This document shows, in pieces, positions 35,133-44,588 of a DNA stretch of 64,000 nucleotides. The DNA is from GCA-2737665 sp044344795 (GTDB lineage: Bacteria > Bacteroidota > Bacteroidia > Palsa-965), in NCBI GenBank assembly GCA_044344795.1, contig JBIJCF010000011.1, forward strand, positions 9,211 through 73,210. The letters are read 5' to 3'. The translations under genes and the position numbers were made by a program. Position 1 is the stretch's first letter. Every line of letters starts with the position of its first letter. Under the pieces are notes generated by a model. That model was not told the origin of the DNA and ran no database searches. It was given only the letters and a program-made list of their open reading frames with translations.

Positions 35133-35798
35133 ATGAACTCCAGATCCGAAGAAAACTATCTAAAAGCTATTTGGAAACTCACGCATCGCGATAGAGGTGC
35201 GGTTTCCACCAATGCCATTGCTGCAGAGGTGAACACCAGAGCCGCTTCTGTAACGGATATGATCAAGCGCCTTTCGGCAAAAAAACTAATTCACTACAAA
35301 AAGTACAACGGCGTTAAGCTTACCGAAAAAGGGAATAAGATTGCGGTGGCCATTGTTCGTAAACATCGCTTGTGGGAAGTGTTTTTAGTCGACAAACTCG
35401 GTTTTGGATGGGAAGAAGTACATGATATTGCCGAACAATTAGAACATATCGATTCCGACGTACTTACAGCTAAATTGGATCAGTTTTTAGGTTATCCGAA
35501 AGCAGATCCCCATGGAGATCCTATTCCTGACCAAAGCGGAAAACTTGATCAACCCATTGGTATTACCGTAACAGAATTAGTTAAAGGCCAACACGGGATT
35601 GTCATCGGCGTAACCGAGCACAGCAAAGAATTTCTTAAGCATCTCGATCATCTCGAAATTAAACTTGGCGATCGAATTGAGGTAATTCAGGTTTCGGGGT
35701 ACGATCAATCCCGATTGGTGAAAATCAAGAACAAAGAACAACTGTTAATCACACGTGAAGTTGCACATCATATTATAGTGAAGAAGGCGCAAAAATGA
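35133..35798 (+). CDS. DtxR/MntR-family metal-dependent transcriptional repressor
   Basis: A 221-residue regulator: an N-terminal winged helix (1-65, S-V-T-D-M-I-K-R-L), the dimerisation/metal domain (about 65-140, with R-K-H-R-L-W-E-V-F-L and the E-x-x-x-x-A-E-x-L-E-H signature), and a C-terminal SH3-like FeoA domain (145-217). In the family Mn or Fe binding triggers DNA binding and shuts off metal uptake genes. It overlaps the Nramp transporter gene by 4 bp, its expected target. Manganese rather than iron is suggested by the Nramp partner. Confidence 0.92.
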   Translation: MNSRSEENYLKAIWKLTHRDRGAVSTNAIAAEVNTRAASVTDMIKRLSAKKLIHYKKYNGVKLTEKGNKIAVAIVRKHRLWEVFLVDKLGFGWEEVHDIAEQLEHIDSDVLTAKLDQFLGYPKADPHGDPIPDQSGKLDQPIGITVTELVKGQHGIVIGVTEHSKEFLKHLDHLEIKLGDRIEVIQVSGYDQSRLVKIKNKEQLLITREVAHHIIVKKAQK

Positions 35799-37687
35799 AA
35801 CAGAAGACATCACACGATTCGCTTCAAGAAGTCCACAGTTCAGTTGATACACGGAACAGAAAAAGTACCTGGAGACGACTATTATCTTTTTTAGGTCCTG
35901 CTTATTTGGTTAGCGTGGGCTACATGGATCCGGGCAACTGGGCAACCGACATCGAAGGCGGAAGTAAATTTGGATATGCGTTGATCTGGGTGTTGGTGAT
36001 GTCGAACTTAATGGCGTTACTACTTCAAAGCTTAAGCGCACGTTTAGGGATTGTTGCAGGGATGGACTTAGCGCAAGCAAGCAGAGCACATTATCCGAAA
36101 AAAGTAAATTTCTTTTTGTGGTTCTTCGCAGAAATTGCCATCGCCGCAACGGATCTGGCAGAAGTAATTGGAATGGCGATAGGATTACAATTACTTTTTG
36201 GACTTCCACTACTTGTTGGTGTTGGCATTTCCATATTCGATACGTTCTTGTTGCTTGCATTACAACGTTATGGTATTCAAAAACTGGAAGCATTTATTAT
36301 TGGCCTGATAAGTGTTATCGGTATTGCATTCGTGGTACAACTCTATTATGCAAAACCGGAAATAAGCGGAATCATCAATGGTTTAGTTCCTTCATTGCCC
36401 GACAACACTGCATTATACATTGCTATTGGAATTATTGGAGCAACTGTGATGCCGCACAATTTGTACTTGCATTCTTCATTAGTTCAAACACGAAAATTTG
36501 ATTTCACCGCAAAAGGAATTCGTGAAGCCATTAAGTTCAATGTCATTGATTCTGCGATCGCACTGAATCTCGCCTTATTTGTCAATGCAGCAATTTTGAT
36601 TCTTGCCGCTTCCACTTTTTTCAAAAACGGCATGCACGATGTGAATTCCATTCAGGATGCGCACTTGATGCTGGATGATGTTTTAGGTAACAAACTCGCT
36701 CCTACTCTTTTTGCCATTGCTTTAATTGCAGCAGGACAAAGCTCTACGCTAACTGGAACGCTGTCCGGACAAATTGTGATGGAAGGTTATCTCAATATTC
36801 GGATGCAGCCATGGGCACGACGTTTAATAACTCGTCTCTTAGCTGTAATTCCGGCTGTGATTGTAATTCTTGTTTCCGGTGAAGACCAAACAGATGAGCT
36901 ATTAGTATTTAGTCAAGTAATATTAAGTCTCCAATTAGGATTCGCTGTAATCCCTTTAATTCATTTCAATTCGAACAAAAAACTGATGGGCGAATTTGCT
37001 GCTCCGTTAAAACTGATTATTCCTGCATGGATCAGCGCTGTTATAATTGTATCGCTTAATGTTAAACTTGTTGCAGCCAATGTTGCCGAATGGTTCAATA
37101 CATCAGAACATCCGGCTATGCTTGCTATAATTATCATTCCGCCAATTGCATTAGCAGCTTTTCTATTGTTATGGGTAACGTTACAACCCATAATTCAAAA
37201 AGGTTTACAAGGAAGAACAACGGAACCGCATCAATTGCTGGAGCGTATTAAAATCAAATCCCGTGAAGACCTCAAACGGATTGCTGTATGTGTAGACTTC
37301 AGCACCTCCGATGAAGATGCGCTTTCACATGCATTCAAGCAAGGAGGAAAATCGGCCACATACATATTGTTACATATCACAGAAACTGCTGGAGCCCGTG
37401 TCATGAAAGGAGAAGTGGACGATTACGAAACTTCATTTGATAAACAGGCGTTGCAGCAATATAAAGATGAATTAACATCTCAAGGATATTCCATCGAAAC
37501 TAAACTAGGTTATGGCAATCCAAAAGAAGCTATCCCACAACTAGCCGAAGACTGTGATTGCGAAATGTTAGTTATGGGAGCACACGGACATAACTGGTGG
37601 CACGATTTACTTTTAGGAACAACAGTAGAATCGGTTCGTCACAAAATAAAAGTTCCGCTCCTTGTAGTGAATAAGACAAAAAAGTAG
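35795..37687 (+). CDS. mntH: Nramp-family divalent metal transporter fused to a universal-stress domain
   Basis: A 630-residue fusion. Residues about 30-470 are an Nramp transporter with D45-P-G-N in helix 1 and M-P-H-N-L-Y-L-H-S in helix 6, the metal-binding motifs; it imports Mn2+ or Fe2+ with protons. Residues about 488-630 are a UspA domain with the nucleotide motif G-A-H-G-H-(x)9-G-T-T-V. Plain MntH proteins are about 410-450 residues, so the cytoplasmic tail is an addition that might sense ATP or stress. It is translationally coupled to the DtxR-type regulator. Confidence 0.93.
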   Translation: MKQKTSHDSLQEVHSSVDTRNRKSTWRRLLSFLGPAYLVSVGYMDPGNWATDIEGGSKFGYALIWVLVMSNLMALLLQSLSARLGIVAGMDLAQASRAHYPKKVNFFLWFFAEIAIAATDLAEVIGMAIGLQLLFGLPLLVGVGISIFDTFLLLALQRYGIQKLEAFIIGLISVIGIAFVVQLYYAKPEISGIINGLVPSLPDNTALYIAIGIIGATVMPHNLYLHSSLVQTRKFDFTAKGIREAIKFNVIDSAIALNLALFVNAAILILAASTFFKNGMHDVNSIQDAHLMLDDVLGNKLAPTLFAIALIAAGQSSTLTGTLSGQIVMEGYLNIRMQPWARRLITRLLAVIPAVIVILVSGEDQTDELLVFSQVILSLQLGFAVIPLIHFNSNKKLMGEFAAPLKLIIPAWISAVIIVSLNVKLVAANVAEWFNTSEHPAMLAIIIIPPIALAAFLLLWVTLQPIIQKGLQGRTTEPHQLLERIKIKSREDLKRIAVCVDFSTSDEDALSHAFKQGGKSATYILLHITETAGARVMKGEVDDYETSFDKQALQQYKDELTSQGYSIETKLGYGNPKEAIPQLAEDCDCEMLVMGAHGHNWWHDLLLGTTVESVRHKIKVPLLVVNKTKK

Positions 37688-37719
37688 CGTAAACGAATTA
37701 ATGCGAACTTTGCTGCACT

Positions 37720-38820
37720 ATGGAACAGATGCCTGATACACAACAACCGAAAAGTAACAAATGGGGAGTACTTCGCCATCTTTTACCATTTCCCGGTTAT
37801 CGCGCTACACCAATCATTATCGCGCTAAACATTCTCGTTTACGTCATCATGATCAGCACCGGCATCAGTCCAATTTTTCCGAAACCGGCAGACATGATTA
37901 CCTGGGGTGCCATGTTCAAGCCCCTGATCATGGAAGGAGAACAGTGGCGTTTGTTAACGTCGATGTGGTTACACTACGGAATTATACATCTTGCATTTAA
38001 CATGTACGCTTTGTGGAGTATTGGTCGCGCTTTAGAGCCGCTAATTGGCACCACACGATTTTCAATTTTATATATTCTTGCAGGACTTGGCGGCAGTGCA
38101 GCATCACTCTGGTATCACACGGATCCTGCAGTTGGAGCTGGTGCGTCGGGAGCGGTGTTTGGAGTGTATGGGATTTTCGGTTCGTTGTTAACTACCAACT
38201 TAGTTGATCGTCGTGTACGAAAAGAATTATTGAGTAGCATTGGTATGTTCATCGGATACAACTTACTCTTTGGTTTAACTCCGGGAATTGACAATGCTGC
38301 TCATATCGGAGGATTGTTGGCAGGTGCCATCGGTGGCTACTTGTCGTATTTCGATTTGAAACACTTTGTGCTCACGGGAAGTCAACGATTATGGGGTGCT
38401 TATGCCAGCGCAGTGGTAATAGTCGGGCTTACAGCATTATTATATTTCAATGTTCGCATGCCTATTGACCCTGATAAAGTAATTCAGGATTATTTTGCTC
38501 TTGTTGATCAAACGATGCAAGCTGAACAAGACTCGACATTAAAACCGGGGACGGAAGCTTACAAAACACGTATTGTTGATCAATGGAAAACTTCGTTGGA
38601 GATGATCGGAGAAATCCCTCAGGAACGCCTCAATGAAAAAGGGAAACCATTACTGCAACATATTAGTCGTGTATCTAATGAAAAGTATAAGGCTGCATGG
38701 TACAATCACAATGGTGCTGCTAAAAATGATCAGGCGATGATGGATAGTGCAGCGATATGGACCACTAAAGCCAATACTGCAGTTCTTCGGTTAGACAGCA
38801 TGTTGCGCGAGATGAAATAG
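37720..38820 (+). CDS. Rhomboid-family intramembrane serine protease
   Basis: A 366-residue membrane protein. The rhomboid core shows H-Y-G-I-I-H-L-A-F-N-M in helix 2, the nucleophile S143 in G-A-S143-G, and H194 (A-H194-I-G-G) in helix 6. It cuts membrane-spanning segments of other proteins. A seventh helix near 230 and a 120-residue charged tail follow, a GlpG-unlike layout. GAACTTTG (37705-37712, 7 of 8 to the -7 consensus) lies 7 bp before the ATG. Its substrates are unknown. Confidence 0.92.
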   Translation: MEQMPDTQQPKSNKWGVLRHLLPFPGYRATPIIIALNILVYVIMISTGISPIFPKPADMITWGAMFKPLIMEGEQWRLLTSMWLHYGIIHLAFNMYALWSIGRALEPLIGTTRFSILYILAGLGGSAASLWYHTDPAVGAGASGAVFGVYGIFGSLLTTNLVDRRVRKELLSSIGMFIGYNLLFGLTPGIDNAAHIGGLLAGAIGGYLSYFDLKHFVLTGSQRLWGAYASAVVIVGLTALLYFNVRMPIDPDKVIQDYFALVDQTMQAEQDSTLKPGTEAYKTRIVDQWKTSLEMIGEIPQERLNEKGKPLLQHISRVSNEKYKAAWYNHNGAAKNDQAMMDSAAIWTTKANTAVLRLDSMLREMK

Positions 38821-38822
38821 AA

Positions 38823-40856
38823 TCATTTGTCCACTTTGTCACCGTCTTCTTTCGAAGTATCTTCTTTGATTTGTTCTTTTAAAACACCGAACAAACGGTA
38901 TGCAATAAGTTTCCCTTCATTGCCATTCGTCTCCGAATCCAACTTTAAGGTGCCGTTCATTATTGAAGTTGCTGAACCCGACTCATGCACTGTGTATGTG
39001 ATCATCGTTCCACCTTCGATATCAACAACATCAACCTGCACAGCAGCTGCGTCGGGATCATCACTCCAATTCAAATCACAATCCTCTAATGCATCTTCGA
39101 TATGCTCTCGCTCCTTCCCCGCTCCACTCATTTGCAACTGCATCTTAATCTTCACCGAACTAAACGGCATTAATTGAGGATAAGCTTGGTACATCTTCAA
39201 CGCCCACTCATTCGCAAGAGTTTCATTTCCTTGCTCAGTATAAAGCATCGCATATGCTTCACACAAACGTGCAAATAACAAAATGTCATAATCAGAACTT
39301 AAATCTCCGACAGTAATTTCTTCATAAGCTTTGTCTAACTGCTCCAAGGCGTCCGTCTCACGATCTTCATTCAGATACAATCGCGCCAGAAACAAGCGAA
39401 TGTATTTCTTCACACGCTCACGCGGTTCTTTCGCCAATTGATCTTCATACACTTGAATGAAATACTTGTCGCTAAAACCATTTATGATCCCAAGAACTTC
39501 ATCAAAACCCAACAAACTCTCCGAAGAAAACAGTGTATATACAATCTGATTTCTTTCGGGATTGGCGCTGAGAAGTGCTGTTAACAACAATCGGTATTGA
39601 TTGACCTGAATGGAATAACGAATTTGACGTACCCAATTCATGGGATTCAACCAATACCACCACTGATCATTTTCAAACTCATGCTCCAGACGTTCACGTT
39701 CTTTATTGAGATAATTGAATGCAGCTACGCACATGCCATATTGCTCAGGGCCCCATGTTGTGCCTATATGCAATTCATCAAATCGTGCCGCTTTATCCGT
39801 CAACTCCTGAGCTTTGCTTGTGAGCCCTTGATAATAATATGCCCTTGCCAAACCAATGTTGTGCCAACCGAATCCGGGAGTAACTCCTTGCTGTTCAATT
39901 ACTGTACTTAGTAATGATGCAGCAGAATCCGGTTTTCCTGCATAGCAACCCAACAATCCTCGCATGTAAAAATATTCCTTCGTGTGCTTTTCTGAACTGC
40001 GATCGCGATCCTCAGCCTCCTGATAAAATTCCGCAGCAGTAACAAAATCACCATTCATATAACGAAAATTTCCGTAGTTGTTGCTGCTGTAATATCCTGC
40101 ACGCAGTAAAATATCATAATAAAATTCCGCCGAGTCAATCTGCATATCATAGGTAAACAAAATCACTTTGTAGTGATACGTATAATAATACTGACGCTTT
40201 AAATAATACGAATCGTAAAATCCGATGTTCAATGCGGCGTCTCGCTGATACTTCAGAATGGCAGAATCTAACATGGCGTAGGCCATCTTATTATTTTCTT
40301 CAACGGTATTTTTTAAAACTGGGAAATCAGAAGTCGTAAACATTCGATTACGATGATAAATCCACGCTAAAGCATTGTATGATTCAATACCATATTCCAT
40401 CTGGATATCCCGATCTACAATCGCACGAATAACTTCAACAGCTTCTTGCGGCCGTTCTATGTTTTGATAACAATGCTGCAACCAATAGCCGATGAGACAA
40501 AAATCGTTCTGCACCGCATTCACCTGAAAGAACTTGAACACATCTGCAGTACGCGTGCGTAACTCTGCGTCATAATCTGCCTGAATCAGTTGAAAAGCTT
40601 TCTTTAACGGGATGATGGCATTACGAAACCCGATGGCATCATTGGCACGTGAATACAGATAAGCACCTTCATACATGGAGCCTATGTAGTACGTACTGTC
40701 CAGCCGTTTAAACTCGCGCGACTTTTCATAAGCGGTTTCATCCGACCACGACAAACTTCTTCGGTCGATATCAATCTTCCGACGAACTTCATCGTTCCTA
40801 CTCCAAACGGAACAAGAAACAAGAAGAAACAGTACTGTGATGAAAAGGTTTCGCAT
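38823..40856 (-). CDS. Exported TPR-like protein of the MoxR operon
   Basis: A 677-residue protein with a signal peptide (1-19) and almost entirely helical repeats of TPR type (for example near 255-345 and 480-560), ending in a small beta region (M-I-T-Y-T-V-H-E-S-G) and a charged tail. Tyrosine is unusually common (R-Q-Y-Y-Y-T-Y-H-Y). It starts on the last base of the MoxR stop and closes the operon. MoxR-type operons often include TPR proteins, thought to scaffold assembly; no enzymatic motif is seen. Confidence 0.75.
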   Translation of the reverse strand: MRNLFITVLFLLVSCSVWSRNDEVRRKIDIDRRSLSWSDETAYEKSREFKRLDSTYYIGSMYEGAYLYSRANDAIGFRNAIIPLKKAFQLIQADYDAELRTRTADVFKFFQVNAVQNDFCLIGYWLQHCYQNIERPQEAVEVIRAIVDRDIQMEYGIESYNALAWIYHRNRMFTTSDFPVLKNTVEENNKMAYAMLDSAILKYQRDAALNIGFYDSYYLKRQYYYTYHYKVILFTYDMQIDSAEFYYDILLRAGYYSSNNYGNFRYMNGDFVTAAEFYQEAEDRDRSSEKHTKEYFYMRGLLGCYAGKPDSAASLLSTVIEQQGVTPGFGWHNIGLARAYYYQGLTSKAQELTDKAARFDELHIGTTWGPEQYGMCVAAFNYLNKERERLEHEFENDQWWYWLNPMNWVRQIRYSIQVNQYRLLLTALLSANPERNQIVYTLFSSESLLGFDEVLGIINGFSDKYFIQVYEDQLAKEPRERVKKYIRLFLARLYLNEDRETDALEQLDKAYEEITVGDLSSDYDILLFARLCEAYAMLYTEQGNETLANEWALKMYQAYPQLMPFSSVKIKMQLQMSGAGKEREHIEDALEDCDLNWSDDPDAAAVQVDVVDIEGGTMITYTVHESGSATSIMNGTLKLDSETNGNEGKLIAYRLFGVLKEQIKEDTSKEDGDKVDK

Positions 40857-41872
40857 TAACGATTAATTGCCAATTTATTTAACCGATCCAATTCCGGATC
40901 AGTGATAGACTTCAATGCAGTACGATAAGCTTCACGATTCCTGAAAATCAAGCGATGCTGCAACACCGGATATACCAATGCCCTGATATCATCATCGATA
41001 ACATAATTCCTTCCATTCACCATCGCCCATGCTTTCAAACATTTGATAAACGTAATGCCTCCGCGTGTTGAACATCCCATGCTGATTTCAGGGTGCTTCC
41101 TGCTGCCTTGTACAATGTTGACTACTGCTTTTAGAATTTCCTCGTGTACAAAAACTTGTTCTGCCTGCTGTTGTAATTCAATCACATCATGATAAGCCAA
41201 CACTTGTTTGATTTGTCCACGCACATCGCTGATACTTTGATATTCCTTATAAATCAGTAATTCGACATCTTCAGTAACATACCCAAAACTTGTTTTCATG
41301 AAAAATCGATCCAACTGTGCAGCAGGTAAAGGATACGTTCCTTCCATCTCAATTGGATTTTGCGTAGCAATAGCAAAAAAGAATTTGTCCAGATGCCAGG
41401 TTTTATCACTTACGGAAATCTGATTTTCGGCCATACATTCCAACAACGCACTCTGCACTTTCGGGGATGCACGATTAATTTCGTCGGCAAGAAGCACATT
41501 AGTAAACAACGGTCCTTTCTTGAAAATAAATTCCTTCTGGGATTCATCAAAAATATGTGAGCCAATCAAGTCCATCGGTAACAAATCCGGCGTAAACTGA
41601 ATACGACGAAACGCAACAGTGCCGCTAGCTTCAAGCGGAGCTTCATTAAGTCCGCCGGAAATTGATTGCGCCAATGCCTTAGCCAATTGTGTCTTACCTG
41701 AACCCGGATTATCCTCGAGCAAAATATGCCCGCGTGCAAACAGACATGTCAGCACAAGCTTCACTTCGTATTCTTTGCCGCGAATAATCTGACCAATGTT
41801 TTTAGTTAAAACATTGATTTTCTCAGTACTGTTTCCGAATGTATCGTTCATTGCTGTTTCAGGATTCATCAT
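40856..41872 (-). CDS. MoxR-family AAA+ ATPase
   Basis: A 338-residue AAA+ protein with Walker A (N54-P-G-S-G-K-T), Walker B L-L-A-D-E-I-N-R-A-S, and the MoxR signature A-T-Q-N-P-I-E-M-E-G-T-Y-P-L-P-A-A-Q-L-D-R-F. MoxR ATPases act as chaperones with DUF58/VWA proteins. The start overlaps the transglutaminase gene by 14 bp (two adjacent ATGs are possible). It is third in an operon DUF58 - transglutaminase - MoxR - TPR. Confidence 0.94.
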   Translation of the reverse strand: MMNPETAMNDTFGNSTEKINVLTKNIGQIIRGKEYEVKLVLTCLFARGHILLEDNPGSGKTQLAKALAQSISGGLNEAPLEASGTVAFRRIQFTPDLLPMDLIGSHIFDESQKEFIFKKGPLFTNVLLADEINRASPKVQSALLECMAENQISVSDKTWHLDKFFFAIATQNPIEMEGTYPLPAAQLDRFFMKTSFGYVTEDVELLIYKEYQSISDVRGQIKQVLAYHDVIELQQQAEQVFVHEEILKAVVNIVQGSRKHPEISMGCSTRGGITFIKCLKAWAMVNGRNYVIDDDIRALVYPVLQHRLIFRNREAYRTALKSITDPELDRLNKLAINR

Positions 41873-44588
41873 TTGGATTGCTTTTTTTAGATCGAAAATA
41901 CCGTAGTGCTGAAATCGGTTGGAGGAAATTTATAAAATATTTAAATCCACCATGGTGTTGCTTTATAGGAACAGCATACATGGTTGTAAATTGCTTAACG
42001 TGCTGTTTTTCTTCATTACTTAACTGATGGGAAGAATATTTTACGGTCAGATATAACTGGACAAAATTTTCAAATTGTTCTCCAACAAAAGGTTTCATCG
42101 TAATCTGTGCATACTTTAACACTGTTTCATCTTTTCTGACAAATCCCTGCATGTGGTATACATACAACACTAAACGATATGCACGTTCCAATAGCTGATT
42201 AGCGGTTGAAGAACGCTTAACGCGAATGATCATAAAACTGAAGATCAGTAACGGCAATAACCATACAATAATTACCAATCCTATACACACCCAAGCCACC
42301 CGATTGATCCATAACATCCAATCAATTATCGTTTTTTCATTTTTCGATTTCAACTGATCTTCCTTCTTGGCATCTTCCTTTTCCACCGCATCAATATGCA
42401 CCTCATCAATAATTAACGGATTTGGAAATTCACGCACTTGCAAATCGATATGCTTTCCTTTGATGAAATCAGGCACTTGTTTCGCTGCATCGATATACGA
42501 AACAACTGTTACTGTATCACCTTTATGAAGCGCCGCAAATGTGGTGTCTGTTTTGCCGTAAATTATCCGACACACGCTGGCATCAACACCAAATGAATAC
42601 GGCTGACTGGTGCGAAATGCTTCATTATAAAAATTCAAATCAGCAAACGTAAACTCGAACGATTTCGCTTTTGTATCCGGATCAGAACTTATAACGCCAC
42701 GAGCAACCAGCCAAGGTTGTGGAGGAGGAATTGGAGGAGTTCCATCAGGACGCGGTGCATCTTGACGGTCACTGTTAGTAACCGTCATGTCAAAATCCAG
42801 CCAGCCATACTCCGGAAAATAAACCTGTGTCCAAGCATGCGCCTGGCTTCCGTAAAACCAATACCATCCTTTGTTTTTATCACTTCTGTCCACTGTGGCG
42901 AAACCTGTGGTAAAACGCACCGGAATACCCAATGCTCGCAACATAAAAACCGACGCACCCGCATAATAGGTGCAGTAACCGGCCTTTGTCTTGAACAAGA
43001 ACCGTCCGAGCATAGTAGCATTCGGAATATTCTGCTTGTCTTCTTTTCCGGGATTCAATGTGTATTTGAAAATTGGATTACCGGCATCATCCTTAGCGAT
43101 AAAATAATTTCGAACTGCAAGAACCTTGTCCGCAGGTGTTTTCGCTCCTACTGCAATTCGATTTGCTAAATTCTTAATGGAATCGAACAACGTTCCTTGA
43201 GGATATCGCGTGTAGTAATTGTAAAAGTGAGTGTCTAATCCGGCATACGAATCCACAGAGCGCAGCTCATCAAAACGTTCTTGTTGAAACTCGTCCAGCG
43301 CTTCATTTGCAGTTGGATTATAAACGAAGTAAGCGTTATTTAAATCTGATGCCCATGCTTTTACCCGATAACCGGAAGTAAACATTTTACCATAGCTCGT
43401 ATCTACCGGAATGGTTTGACAGAAGAAAGATCCCGCAGGTCCTAGCAAAGCGTGTTTCCAAGTTGTTGATGTGAAATACACTTCCGCATCAACAACACTG
43501 CGCATCTTATCGCCTAAACCATTTTTGATTGGCGTACTATCAACACGTGTTCTATACATCGGTATCGTTGACGGATCAACATTAAATTCATCGAAGTACG
43601 GCATGTTCGGATCACGCGTAAACTGTTCCTTTTGTGTATCATATTGTGTTAAGTAGTGATAAACGAAGTACAATGGTTTCGGTGTTCCATCCGGAAAGAA
43701 ATTATTTATGCGCGCGCAGAACATTAACTGATCGTGCTGGCTCATGCGATCATCCATTTTCATGGAGTCCTTCATGCGATAACCGTTCTCGTCATCGTTA
43801 TTGTTATCGCCGTCACTACCCTGATGCGGCTTATTTCCGCGCTCCATCAAACCATTCTTTTCATTATAACCTTTTGGTCCCTGATTGCCCTTTTCCTCGC
43901 TTTTACCACGTTCCGTTATTTCACGTTCAACTGCTTTTATCTCATCCGAAAACGTCTGTGTCACCAAATAAAATATCCCCAACATCAGCGCGATGACTAC
44001 AACAACCTTCAATAAACTGCGAACCATTTTACGCGAATCGCCGGCTCCTGCATCTTTCAAACGCGGCATAATCATTAACATGTACAACACGTACATGAGC
44101 ACAGGTAACAAATGTTGAACGATATAAGCAAAGCTCAGATCATAAGTATCTGAAACAACCACCAAGGCAACAACTGCGATGCTGATTGCATACAACAGAT
44201 ATCCCCATTTCCAACGTTGAATCACCAAACCAATAGACCAACCTATGAGGTATAATGTGCCGTATAGTCTGAAACGTACCAATGCATAGAAAACGTCAAA
44301 CTCTCCATGCATGGAGGAAATAACACTGTCGCCCACTTGATAAACAATCCATAACAAGACGACCGTAGTTAGAACACGAGCACGAAAAAAATACAACGTG
44401 TAACCGCACCATAAACCAAGCGCAGCATACAAAAATTGTTGAGTTACACGTGTATCGAATTCAGTTAACGAAAAATTTAACCACAGCAGGATCGCATATA
44501 ACAAAGCCGCTGTCGGCAACACCACTGCTATCCAGTGAACAACCAAGGATTTGAAACGCGCCTTAATATTTGCCGGTGCTACGCTCAT
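41859..44588 (-). CDS. Membrane transglutaminase-like protein (TgpA-type)
   Basis: A 909-residue membrane protein: about six helices (20-210), a very polar Gly/Asn/Lys/Asp-rich linker (about 216-285), an extracytoplasmic region with a transglutaminase-like domain holding C539 (A-G-Y-C-T-Y-Y-A-G), H584 (A-H-A-W-T-Q) and D598/D600, a further helix near 760 and a cytoplasmic tail. Such proteins are cysteine proteases or cross-linking enzymes associated with MoxR and DUF58 proteins. It overlaps the upstream DUF58 gene by 4 bp. Confidence 0.88.
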   Translation of the reverse strand: MSVAPANIKARFKSLVVHWIAVVLPTAALLYAILLWLNFSLTEFDTRVTQQFLYAALGLWCGYTLYFFRARVLTTVVLLWIVYQVGDSVISSMHGEFDVFYALVRFRLYGTLYLIGWSIGLVIQRWKWGYLLYAISIAVVALVVVSDTYDLSFAYIVQHLLPVLMYVLYMLMIMPRLKDAGAGDSRKMVRSLLKVVVVIALMLGIFYLVTQTFSDEIKAVEREITERGKSEEKGNQGPKGYNEKNGLMERGNKPHQGSDGDNNNDDENGYRMKDSMKMDDRMSQHDQLMFCARINNFFPDGTPKPLYFVYHYLTQYDTQKEQFTRDPNMPYFDEFNVDPSTIPMYRTRVDSTPIKNGLGDKMRSVVDAEVYFTSTTWKHALLGPAGSFFCQTIPVDTSYGKMFTSGYRVKAWASDLNNAYFVYNPTANEALDEFQQERFDELRSVDSYAGLDTHFYNYYTRYPQGTLFDSIKNLANRIAVGAKTPADKVLAVRNYFIAKDDAGNPIFKYTLNPGKEDKQNIPNATMLGRFLFKTKAGYCTYYAGASVFMLRALGIPVRFTTGFATVDRSDKNKGWYWFYGSQAHAWTQVYFPEYGWLDFDMTVTNSDRQDAPRPDGTPPIPPPQPWLVARGVISSDPDTKAKSFEFTFADLNFYNEAFRTSQPYSFGVDASVCRIIYGKTDTTFAALHKGDTVTVVSYIDAAKQVPDFIKGKHIDLQVREFPNPLIIDEVHIDAVEKEDAKKEDQLKSKNEKTIIDWMLWINRVAWVCIGLVIIVWLLPLLIFSFMIIRVKRSSTANQLLERAYRLVLYVYHMQGFVRKDETVLKYAQITMKPFVGEQFENFVQLYLTVKYSSHQLSNEEKQHVKQFTTMYAVPIKQHHGGFKYFINFLQPISALRYFRSKKSNPNDES

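Noticed and set aside
43634..43996. 120-codon plus-strand frame inside the transglutaminase gene
   Set aside because: It is antisense to the polar linker of a well-supported gene and has no start context or recognisable motif.
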